Shown: in pieces, positions 37,101-47,649 of the stretch | Layout of the letters: every line of letters begins with the position of its first letter | Numbering within the stretch: the stretch's first letter is position 1 | Origin: Lithodes maja | Lineage: Eukaryota; Arthropoda; Malacostraca; Decapoda; Lithodidae | Reading direction: 5' to 3' | NCBI GenBank assembly: GCA_037953745.1 | Contig: JBAKBP010003142.1 | Location: 1-64,000 of the forward strand | Length of the DNA stretch: 64,000 nt | The notes under the pieces: model-generated | The model's input: the letters and a program-made list of their open reading frames with translations, nothing else | What the model was told of the DNA's origin: nothing | Databases searched by the model: none | Position numbers and translations under genes: made by a program

Positions 37101-40100
37101 CCTTATCACCAGCTGCAAGGACCACCGCCTCATCACCAGCTGCAGGGACCACAGCCTCATCACCAGTTGCATGGACCACAGTCTCATCACCAGCTGCAGG
37201 GACCACAGCCTCATCACCAGCTGCAGGGACCACAGACGCCTCATCACCAGCTGCAGGGACCACAACCTTATAACCAGCTGCAGGGACCACCGCCTTATCA
37301 CCAGCTGCAGGGACCACAGACGACTCATCACCAGCTGCAGGGACCACCACCTCATCACCAGTTGCAGGGACCATCGCCTTATCACCAGCTGCAAGGACCA
37401 CAGCCTCATCACCAGCTGCAGGGACCACAGCCTCATCACCAGCTGCATGGACCACAGTCTCATCACCAGCTGCAGGGACCACAGCCTCATCACCAGCTGC
37501 AGGGACCACAGACGCCTCATCACCAGCTGCAGGGACCACCACCTCATCACCAGGGGCAGGGACCACAGACGCCTCATCACCAGCTGCAGGGACCACCGCC
37601 TCATCACCAGCTGCAGGGACCACAGCCTCATCACCAGCTGCAGGGACCACAACCTTATAACCAGCTGCAGGGACCACCACCTTATCACCAGGTGCAGGGA
37701 CCACAGACGCCTCATCACCAGCTGCAGGGACCACCACCTCATGAAAAGTTACAGGGACCACCGTCTCATCACCAGCTGCAGGGTCCACCACCTCATCACA
37801 AGCTGCAGGGACCACCGCCTCATCACCAGCAGCAGGGACCACACCCTCATCACCAGCTGCAGGGATCACAACCTTATAACCAGCTGCAGGGACCACCACC
37901 TTATCACCAGCTGCAGGGACCACATACACCTCATCACCAGCTGCAGGGACCACCACCTCATCAAAAGTTGCAGGGACCACCGTCTCATCACCAGCTGCAA
38001 GGACCACCGCCTCATCACTAGCTGCAGGGACGACCGCCTCATCACCAGCTGCAGGGACCACAGCCTCATCACCAGCTGGAGGGACCACCGCCTCATCACC
38101 AGCTGCAGGGACCACCACTTTATCACCAGCTGCAAGAACCACAGCCTCATCATAAGCTGCAAGGACCACCGCCTCATCACCAGCTGCAAGGACCACTGCT
38201 TCATCCCCAGCTGCAGTGACCACCACCTCATCACCAGCTGCAGGGACCACCGCCTCATCACCAGCTGCAGGGACCACAGCCTCATCACCAGCTGGAGGGA
38301 CCACAGATGCCTCATCACCAGCTGCAGGGACCACAGCCTCATCACCAGCTGCAGGGACCACAGATGCCTCATCACCAGCTGCAGGGACCACAGCCACTTC
38401 ATCACCAGCTGTTGGGACCCCCGCCTCATCACCAGCTGCAGGGACCACCGCCTCATCAACAGCTGCAGGGACCACCGCCCCATCACCAGCTGCAGGAACC
38501 ACAGACGCCTCATCACCAGCTGCAGGGACCACCGCCTCATCACCAGCTGCAAGGACCACAACCTCATCATCAGCTACAGGGACCACAGCCTCATCACCAA
38601 CTGCAGGGAACACAGACGCCTCATCACCAGCTGCAGGAACCACCGCCTCATCACCAGCTCCAGGGACCACAGCCTCATCACCAGCTGCAGGGACCACAGA
38701 CGCCTCATCACCAGCTGCAGGGACCACCACCTCATCACCAGCTGCAGGGACCACAGCCCCATCACCAGCTGCAGGGACCACAGACACCTCTTCACCAGCT
38801 GCTGGGACCACCGCCTCATCACCAGCTGCAGGGACCACCACCTCATCACCAGTTGCAGGGACCACCGCCTCATCACCAGCTGCAAGGACCACCGCCTCAT
38901 CACCAGCTGCAGGGACGACCGCCTAATCACCAACTGCAAGGACCACAGCCTCATCACCAGCTACAGGGACCACTGCCCTATCACCAGCCGCAGGGACCAC
39001 ACACGTCTCATCACCAGCTTCAGGGACCACCGCCTCATCACCAGCTGCAGGGACCACCGCCTCATCACCAGCTGCAGGGACCACTGTTTCATCACCAGCT
39101 GCAGGGACCACCGCCTCATCACCAGCTGCAAGGACCACAGCCTCATCACCAGCTGCTGGGCCCACCGCCCCATCACCAGCTGCAGGGACCACCGCCTCAT
39201 CACCAGGGGCAGGGACCACAGCCCCCTCATCACCAGCTGCAGAGACCACCGCCTCATCACCAGCTGCAGGTCTCACCACCTCATCACCAGCTGCAGGGAT
39301 CACCACCTCATCACCAGCTGCAAGGACCACAGCCGCATCAACAGCCGCAGGGACCACAAACGCCTCATCACCAGCTGCAGGGACCACCGCCTCATCACCA
39401 GCTGCAGGGACCACAGCCTCATCACCAGCTGCAGGGACCACAACCTTATAACCAGCTGCAGGGACCACCGCCTTATCACCAGCTGCAGGGACCACAGACG
39501 ACTCATCACCAGCTGCAGGGACCACCACCTCATCACCAGTTGCAGGGACCATCGCCTTATCACCAGCTGCAAGGACCACCACCTTATCACCAGGTGCAGG
39601 GACCACAGACGCCTCATCACCAGCTGCAGGGACCACCACCTCATGAAAAGTTACAGGGACCACCGTCTCATCACCAGCTGCAGGGTCCACCACCTCATCA
39701 CAAGCTGCAGGGACCACCGCCTCATCACCAGCAGCAGGGACCACACCCTCATCACCAGCTGCAGGGATCACAACCTTATAACCAGCTGCAGGGACCACCA
39801 CCTTATCACCAGCTGCAGGGACCACATACACCTCATCACCAGCTGCAGGGACCACCACCTCATCAAAAGTTGCAGGGACCACCGTCTCATCACCAGCTGC
39901 AAGGACCACCGCCTCATCACTAGCTGCAGGGACGACCGCCTCATCACCAGCTGCAGGGACCACAGCCTCATCACCAGCTGGAGGGACCACCGCCTCATCA
40001 CCAGCTGCAGGGACCACCACTTTATCACCAGCTGCAAGAACCACAGCCTCATCATAAGCTGCAAGGACCACCGCCTCATCACCAGCTGCAAGGACCACTG

Positions 40101-43100
40101 CTTCATCCCCAGCTGCAGGGACCACCACCTCATCACCAGCTGCAGGGACCACCGCCTCATCACCAGCTGCAGGGACCACAGCCTCATCACCAGCTGGAGG
40201 GACCACAGATGCCTCATCACCAGCTGCAGGGACCACAGCCTCATCACCAGCTGCAGGGACCACAGATGCCTCATCACCAGCTGCAGGGACCACAGCCACT
40301 TCATCACCAGCTGTTGGGACCCCCGCCTCATCACCAGCTGCAGGGACCACCGCCTCATCAACAGCTGCAGGGACCACCGCCCCATCACCAGCTGCAGGAA
40401 CCACAGACGCCTCATCACCAGCTGCAGGGACCACCGCCTCATCACCAGCTGCAAGGACCACAACTTCATCATCAGCTACAGGGACCACAGCCTCATCACC
40501 AACTGCAGGGAACACAGACGCCTCATCACCAGCTGCAGGAACCACCGCCTCATCACCAGCTCCAGGGACCACAGCCTCATCACCAGCTGCAGGGACCACA
40601 GACGCCTCATCACCAGCTGCAGGGACCACCACCTCATCACCAGCTGCAGGGACCACAGCCCCATCACCAGCTGCAGGGACCACAGACACCTCTTCACCAG
40701 CTGCTGGGACCACCGCCTCATCACCAGCTGCAGGGACCACCACCTCATCACCAGTTGCAGGGACCACCGCCTCATCACCAGCTGCAAGGACCACCGCCTC
40801 ATCACCAGCTGCAGGGACGACCGCCTAATCACCAACTGCAAGGACCACAGCCTCATCACCAGCTACAGGGACCACTGCCCTATCACCAGCCGCAGGGACC
40901 ACACACGTCTCATCACCAGCTTCAGGGACCACCGCCTCATCACCAGCTGCAGGGACCACCGCCTCATCACCAGCTGCAGGGACCACTGTTTCATCACCAG
41001 CTGCAGGGACCACCGCCTCATCACCAGCTGCAAGGACCACAGCCTCATCACCAGCTGCTGGGCCCACCGCCCCATCACCAGCTGCAGGGACCACCGCCTC
41101 ATCACCAGGGGCAGGGACCACAGCCCCCTCATCACCAGCTGCAGAGACCACCGCCTCATCACCAGCTGCAGGTCTCACCACCTCATCACTAGCTGCAGGG
41201 ATCACCACCTCATCACCAGCTGCAAGGACCACAGCCGCATCAACAGCCGCAGGGACCACAAACGCCTCATCACCAGCTGCAGGGACCACCGCCTCATCAC
41301 CAGCTGCAGGGACCACAGCCTCATCATCAGCTGCAGGGACCACAACCTTATAACCAGCTGCAGGGACCACCGCCTTATCACCAGCTGCAGGGACCACAGA
41401 CGACTCATCACCAGCTGCAGGGACCACCACCTCATCACCAGTTGCAGGGACCATCGCCTTATCACCAGCTGCAAGGACCACCGCCTCATCACCAGCTGCA
41501 GGGACCACAGCCTCATCACCAGCTGCATGGACCACAGTCTCATCACCAGCTGCAGGGACCACAGCCTCATCACCAGCTGCAGGGACCACAGACGCCTCAT
41601 CACCAGCTGCAGGGACCACAACCTTATAACCAGCTGCAGGGACCACCGCCTTATCACCAGCTGCAGGGACCACAGACGACTCATCACCAGCTGCAGGGAC
41701 CACCACCTCATCACCAGTTGCAGGGACCATCGCCTTATCACCAGCTGCAAGGACCACAGCCTCATCACCAGCTGCAGGGACCACAGCCTCATCACCAGCT
41801 GCATGGACCACAGTCTCATCACCAGCTGCAGGGACCACAGCCTCATCACCAGCTGCAGGGACCACAGACGCCTCATCACCAGCTGCAGGGACCACCACCT
41901 CATCACCAGGGGCAGGGACCACAGACGCCTCATCACCAGCTGCAGGGACCACCGCCTCATCACCAGCTGCAGGGACCACAGCCTCATCACCAGCTGCAGG
42001 GACCACAACCTTATAACCAGCTGCAGGGACCACCACCTTATCACCAGGTGCAGGGACCACAGACGCCTCATCACCAGCTGCAGGGACCACCACCTCATGA
42101 AAAGTTACAGGGACCACCGTCTCATCACCAGCTGCAGGGTCCACCACCTCATCACAAGCTGCAGGGACCACCGCCTCATCACCAGCAGCAGGGACCACAC
42201 CCTCATCACCAGCTGCAGGGATCACAACCTTATAACCAGCTGCAGGGACCACCACCTTATCACCAGCTGCAGGGACCACATACACCTCATCACCAGCTGC
42301 AGGGACCACCACCTCATCAAAAGTTGCAGGGACCACCGTCTCATCACCAGCTGCAAGGACCACCGCCTCATCACTAGCTGCAGGGACGACCGCCTCATCA
42401 CCAGCTGCAGGGACCACAGCCTCATCACCAGCTGGAGGGACCACCGCCTCATCACCAGCTGCAGGGACCACCACTTCATCACCAGCTGCAGGGACCACCG
42501 CCTCATCACCAGCTGCAGGGACCATCGCCTCATCACCAGCTGCAGGGACCACAGACGCCTCATCACCAGCTGCAGGGACCACCGCCTCATCCCCAGCTGC
42601 AGGCACCACCGCCTCATCACCAGCTGCAAGGACCACTGCCTCATCCCCAGCTGCAGGGACCACTGCTTTATCACCAGCTGCAAGGACCACAGCCTCATCA
42701 TCAGCTGCAGGGACCACAGCCTCATCACCAGCTGCAGGGACCACAGACGCCTCATCACCAGCTGCAGGGACCACCGCCTCATCACCAGCTGCAGGGACCA
42801 CAGCCTCATCACCAGCTGCAGGGACCACAGACGCCTCATCACCAGCTGCAGGGACCACAGCCACCTTATCACCAGCTGTTGGGACCACCGCCTCATCACC
42901 AGCTGCAGGGACCACCGCCTCATCACCAGCTGCAGGGACCACTGCCCCATCACCAGCTGCAGGGACCACAGACGCCTCATCACCAGCTGCAGGGACCACC
43001 GCCTCATCACCAGGTGCAGGGACCACCCCCTTATCACCAGCTGCAGGGACCACCACCTCATCACCAGGGGCAGGGACCACAGACGCCTCATCACCAGCTG

Positions 43101-43508
43101 CAGGGACCATCGCCTCATTACCAGCTGCAGGGACCACAGCCTTATAACCAGCTGCAGGGACCACCGCCTTATCATCAGCTGCAGGGACCACAGACGCCTC
43201 ATCACCAGCTGCAGGGATCACCGCCTTATCACCAGCTGCAGGGACCACCGCCTCATCACCAGCTGCAGGGACCACAGCCTCATCACCAGCTGCAGGGATC
43301 ACAGACGCCTTATCACCAGCTGCAGGGACCACCGCCTCATCACCAGCTGCAGGGACCACCGCCTCATCACAAGCTGCAAGGACCACAGCCTCATCACCAG
43401 CTGCAGGGACCACACACACCTCATCACCAGCTGCAGGGACCACCGCCTCATCACCAGGGGCAGGGACCACAGACATCCTCATCACCAGCTGCAGGGACCA
43501 CCACCTCA
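34117..43508. repeat. Right part of the 27/30-bp satellite array
   Basis: The same array as on the left resumes after the CR1 element and runs to about 43508, where it passes abruptly into AT-rich DNA (CACCTCAAACAAAGTC). I estimate about 335 units from the length. Units such as ACAACCTTATAACCAGCTG, CAGACGACTCATC, CCTTATCACCAGGTG and CATGAAAAGTTACAG recur here and are rare or absent on the left. The two halves therefore have partly separate amplification histories, although the CR1 insertion shows they were once contiguous. Confidence 0.97.
36436..43200. repeat. Higher-order repeat, three copies of about 2.45 kb (one with a 552-bp deletion)
   Basis: The variant series starting at about 36436 returns at about 38890 (offset 2454 bp) and again at about 40792 (offset a further 1902 bp). 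The middle copy lacks 552 bp present in the first and third, corresponding to about 37120-37670. That missing part is itself a duplication of about 270 bp, starting at about 36985 and 37258, which also occurs once near 34460-34740. The third copy diverges from the first after about 42.47 kb. Differences between copies are few, for example TCACCAG to TCACTAG at 41190. Confidence 0.88.
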
Positions 43509-43527
43509 AACAAAGTCAATAGAATAG
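37171..43527 (+). other. 2118-codon open frame in the array, not called as a gene
   Basis: The + frame reading ITSCRDHRL runs open across the whole right-hand higher-order repeat and ends just past the array in AT-rich DNA. In this frame only one codon per unit (TGC) is one substitution from a stop, and again by a transversion. Its length therefore matches what composition predicts. The translation is Cys/Arg/His-rich and repetitive with no recognisable domain, and it overlaps an open frame of 894 codons on the other strand. Confidence 0.2.
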
Positions 43528-44200
43528 AAATGTTAACGTAAATTAACGCAGAGGTCGGCTACATAGTGACAAATTTATATTTAAGCCAATGGTATGAAGT
43601 AGTGACTGCCATTTTGGCTTGTATTCTGTTGTAAAAAATAGAGATAAATATATAAGGTCAAACACAGTAAAGTAAAATGAAAGCCCAATCCTCGGATTAG
43701 CCACCTGGAACTCGTTTGAGAAATGTCACGGGTAAATATCCCCTTCAGATTTAAAGTAAAGTGTGTGTCTAAAGCCGGAATAATATTTCCTAGTCTCCCA
43801 TTGTCATTTTCTATAGTGTTTCATGTTTCAATATGTTTAGCATTTTTCGTTCCTTTTCATCATCAAAACTTTTCATTGATTTAATTACGGAGCCCTGTAT
43901 GTTAATTTAAGAGTTAGAATTAGAGTTGAAGGAGTGCCAAACTACCCAGGCGGCGAAGCAGACTAGCGAGTTAACCAGCGAGGGGGAAACCAGCTCGTCC
44001 TCATACCAGCAAACAAGCCTTCACACCTGCGTGCGTCATAGGGGACCCTGCAAACTACTTCGATGACCCGACGCTATGATGTATGATCGACGCCAGGAGA
44101 CTCCATTGGATCACGCACCTGCTACGCAACTCGAGGAGCTGTGATAGGGGCGCGCACCATCACTCACCTCCTTATTCGTTCCTACACCATCATTGTTTAG

Positions 44201-44235
44201 TATATAAGACCCGAGTAGTGGGCATTCAAATCAGT
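44201..44235 (+). promoter_or_regulatory. TATA box plus arthropod initiator, possible solo-LTR promoter
   Basis: TATATAAG (44201-44208) is followed by TCAGT (44231-44235), the arthropod initiator consensus, with 32 bp from the first T of the TATA box to the A of the initiator. No coding region lies downstream. The roughly 430-bp GC-richer block around it resembles the U3-R part of an LTR. No second LTR, primer-binding site or gag-pol frame is visible, so a solo LTR is only a hypothesis. Confidence 0.4.
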
Positions 44236-44385
44236 CTCATTTTGGAGTTGGGAAGGTGAACTTCCAGCTGGAGGAAGACGGGGTGAAGTATTATAATGGG
44301 ATTGTGACTGTCAGTCAGATTATATAAGTGTGTGTTAAGTGTGTTCGGTGTAAACACTTACGTTATGTTGGTTAGTGAGATATGT

Positions 44386-44565
44386 GATTGGGAATTAACG
44401 TTAACGCTACTATTATGTACTTAACTATTTGATTGGGAATTAACGTTAACGCTACAATTATGTACTTAACTATTTGAATGGGAATTAACATTAACGCTAC
44501 TATTATGTACTTAACTATTTGATTGAGAATTAACGTTAACGCTACTATTATGTACTTAACTATTT
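44386..44565. repeat. Four tandem copies of a 45-bp unit
   Basis: Four exact-length 45-bp copies start at 44386, 44431, 44476 and 44521. Each contains GGGAATTAACGTTAACGC and TATGTACTTAACTATTT. They differ by one to three substitutions each. The core AACGTTAACG holds the palindromes AACGTT and GTTAAC. Confidence 0.95.
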
Positions 44566-45350
44566 TAGTTGACTAACTTGTGGACTAAAGCAACTCTTTA
44601 AGTAATTGGGTTATGATGAAAGTAATACTATTGTTTTATATTAATACTTACGAGTTCTTTCATTTTCTTTTAATTAAGCATACATAATAATATAATACTA
44701 TATTATAATAATATATAATATAATACTATTAACGTAAGACAAGAACCAAGAATAATAACTACATTAAATATAAATAAAAGGACATATAAGAAAACTATCT
44801 ATTCATTTCAAAAAGGGTAAGAGACAGAAATATTCTTACTTTAATATTTATCTTTCAAGACTTTTTATAGAATTAATAGTCCTTCTTTAGATATACTTAT
44901 TCGGTTCATAACCATAGCCTACTAAGCTTCGGTTAAATAATAATTCTTTATAAATACTACATGACTTAAATTAGTTTCAGTATTTTTTCATAATTAAAGA
45001 GTATCAGTCAATAAAGAATACCAAGTCCTAAGATCCAAAAGGAAAGGAAGCAACAACAGAAAATAATGTTATTAGATTTTACTTTTGTTTTGCCTTCAGC
45101 TGACTGATACCTTAATATATAATCTCTGTGCTATCTAGATTCATCGAGTTAACCACTTGAGGATCAAGATACGTAACAATATGCTTTGCACTATAATGTA
45201 CGGCCAAAGAAAATAGCACTCTCTGAGATAATATGTTGACATAGGTTTAACAAATTAATATATTGAGATACTATCTTTTTTTGTATTCAAATAATAACTT
45301 AAACATTGGGTAGAATGCAATTAAACAAGTCATTACAAAGATTACACTTT

Positions 45351-46066
45351 TTATTTTACTCCATCAATTTTCTGAAGGGATAGACCGATCATCTTGTCCT
45401 GCCAAGGGACACTATCCCTTGGTGAGTTGTAGTAATTACAAAGACTATCGCGTACGGCCTTGCCATCTTTGGTAGCGGTGTTGCCAGGCCTGGGCTCGAC
45501 ACGGTCCAGGATCTCAGTTGGACGCACAAGCTGAATTATCCTTCCGGCTTCGATGTCCTCTTCCACAACAACACCTTTCCTATCAGAGGGATTCCTGATG
45601 CGTAGGATGGTGTGGAGGCAGCAACAAGCCATTACGACTGATTCAACCCTATGAGGATGCAGAGGTATTGTGGTCAGTAGACACCGGAACCAGTACTGAG
45701 AAAGGGAACAAGAAAATAATAATTGACAAATAGTTGCGACGGGAACAACAGACTATATATAGAGAGAAAGCAAGACAATATGAAAATAGATGACCAAGGT
45801 TTGTCGGAGTCATGAAAGAAAACAATTATCAGGGATATACTGTATATTGACTTACGAAATCCTACCAAGCCAGACAGTGGGAAAGGAGCTTACTGGATTG
45901 TTTTAAAGAGGGATTAACTTTTTCATGGGGGATGGGACACTGCCCACCGCTATGCATTTAGGCAATTACCGAAATGAAATGAAAGATCTAGAGACAACGA
46001 ATGAAACAATGTATTGTATAGAAAATACATAACTATATACAGTATATGTACTGTATGTACATATAT

Positions 46067-46109
<43 letters not shown>

Positions 46110-47188
46110 ACAAAAAGAACAGACAACATTTAAACATCTGCTTTCCTCACCTGCCAGACATGATACTGAACGCATTTTCAACCACTCTCCTGGCTCTTGA
46201 TAGGCGGTAATTGAATATGCGCCGCTCGTCAGATAAACCTCTCGATGGGTAGGGCTTCATCATCCACCTCCTCAGTGGAAAGGCGTCATCCCCAATTAAT
46301 AAAAAAGGAGTTGGCTCGTCATCGTTTGGAAGCGGCTCAGGTACAGGAACACCAACGTCATTCCTCTCCAATAGCAAATGAATAGGGGTTCGTAGGAACA
46401 AACCTCCATCTTACGCTGATCCCTCTGCACCAACATCGATGTAGAGAAATTTGTAGTCAGCGTCAACCAGGGCAAGCAGCACAATTGAATGATAACCTTT
46501 ATAGTTAAAAAACACAGAGGCAGCCCTGGGTGGCCGTCTGATTTGAACATGTTTGCCATCCAACGCGCCCAGAGCATGTTCAAATTGCCACTTTCTAGCA
46601 AATTGCTTTGCAACCTCCTTCCACTCTTCAGGTGTTGTCGGACAAACAATCACATCCTCCATGTAGGCACTCACAATAGCCTCACACACCTCTGGCACTA
46701 TGTTTGACATGGTGTTGTGTGCTATCCTGAAGAAGTAATGTACATCAGACTCTTGTAACTGTCACCTGTAGCTAGGTAACGCAACGTAACTGGCAAATGC
46801 AAACCAGGTTCATGTGCTTTTCTCATCTTTGTGTCTTCTTTGCTATCATTGGTTCAATTTTCTGAAGAATTTCTTTGAAGAGTGCTGGGTCCACTCTCAT
46901 AAACTTCTTGAAATCCGCTGGGTCCTCTGCTTCCATTTCTTGCAATAGGTTCTCGTAACACCCAACTTTATTTCGCCTTTACAGACACGCTCTCGTCCAC
47001 TCAGCACGCTTCTTCTTCTGCTATCTCCTCTCCTCCTTTTGTTTATTCCTTTTCCTCTCTGCTTCCTGCTCCTCCTTAAGTTGCTGTTCGTATTCATCAA
47101 AAGTCATCCGCATCCTCTGACTGATAAGATCCATTCGCAGATGTAATATATCCCATTTGCGTTGTCTCTGCGTATACATGATTGACAT
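45351..47188 (-). pseudogene. Harbinger-type DDE transposase pseudogene (element A)
   Basis: Reading from a probable start at 47188, the pieces align with the element B transposase: YTQRQRKWDIL (helical N-terminus), CYENLLQEMEAEDPADFKKF, a damaged middle, then CPTTPEEWKEV, GALDGKHVQIR (first catalytic Asp) and NYKGYHSIVLLALVDADYKF. DGG follows (second Asp), then GDDAFPLRRWMMKPYP and RARRVVENAFSIMSGR (catalytic Glu). The C-terminal part from the second exon is at 45351-45690 (ACCCLHTILR, YYNSPRDSVPWQDK). A stop codon directly precedes the second Asp (near 46410), and several stops and frameshifts lie between 46700 and 47100. The intron donor GTGAGG is present at 46150. The acceptor, expected just before the codons for FRCLLTT near 45690, reads TG instead of AG. 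Confidence 0.85.
46061..46106. repeat. (TA)n microsatellite
   Basis: An almost perfect alternating AT run of about 45 bp lies in the intron of the element A transposase. It may extrude a cruciform and is likely polymorphic in length. Confidence 0.95.
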
Positions 47189-47246
47189 TTCACAAGCACC
47201 TGTCAAGGGTTGAGGTGAAAATGTTGTCTGGGAGTGTCTCAAGCTG

Positions 47247-47254
47247 TTTATATA
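47247..47254 (-). promoter_or_regulatory. TATA box of the element A transposase
   Basis: On the minus strand TATATAAA occurs about 60 bp before the probable start codon at 47188. Position and sequence match the TATA box of the element B transposase, so I take it as the relic core promoter. Confidence 0.6.
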
Positions 47255-47401
47255 GTACCACCAAAGGTTTGGGGGTTGGGGGGGGGCATATTTACCTGAG
47301 TGTAATTAGCACACTCACGTTACATTCACTCTTGTTCGGACACCTCGGCGATCATGTTTGGACACCTTGGCAGCGTATCTGCGATGGTGTCGCCCATTAA
47401 C

Positions 47402-47640
47402 CGGCGAGGAATCGTTCATTTATCGCATGAATTTGTGCCATGAAATATATGCTCAAATATTTCGGATAAACGCGCCGAGGTCATCGCCGAACCATCGCTT
47501 CATTCGCCGAAGATGTCGCAGAACATACGCCGAGGATTCGTTCATCCCTCGCATTATTTTGCAATATTCTATTGAAAATGTGACAGTTCTCGCCTACAGG
47601 TCATCGGCGAACCATTGCTCAATTTGCCGATGACGTCGCA
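47402..47640. repeat. Degenerate 113-119-bp duplication upstream of element A
   Basis: Two diverged copies (about 47402-47520 and 47528-47640) share the series CGAGGAATCGTTCAT, TCGCAT, GAGGTCATCGCCGAACCAT, GCTTCATTCGCCGA and GTCGCA, or close variants. The words TCGCCGA and GTCGCA recur in and beyond both. Element B also has dense short repeats just inside its ends, so these may be transposase-binding subterminal repeats of element A. Confidence 0.6.
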
Positions 47641-47649
47641 TAATGTCGC

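Larger units (their letters stand above)
43509..45340. other. AT-rich stretch without a gene
   Basis: No reading frame here looks like a gene. The part from about 43900 to 44340 is more GC-rich and contains a promoter-like block. It is followed by a 4 x 45-bp repeat and then by very AT-rich sequence, including short TAATA/TATTA palindromic runs near 44690-44740. From 44580 to 45340 I see nothing else. Confidence 0.6.

Noticed and set aside
1..43508. The array as the repeat domain of a secreted mucin gene (SSPAAGTTA frame)
   Set aside because: The composition fits a mucin, but this frame is closed repeatedly by TTATAA units and by frameshifting indels. No signal peptide, conserved flanking exon or splice structure is seen at either edge.
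1..43508. CRISPR-like array
   Set aside because: Units are directly adjacent and diverged along their whole length, with no unique spacers, leader or cas genes. The context is eukaryotic.
44201..44340. A host gene promoter
   Set aside because: The TATA/Inr pair is convincing, but no exon with coding character or splice donor follows before the 45-bp repeats. A solo LTR is at least as likely.
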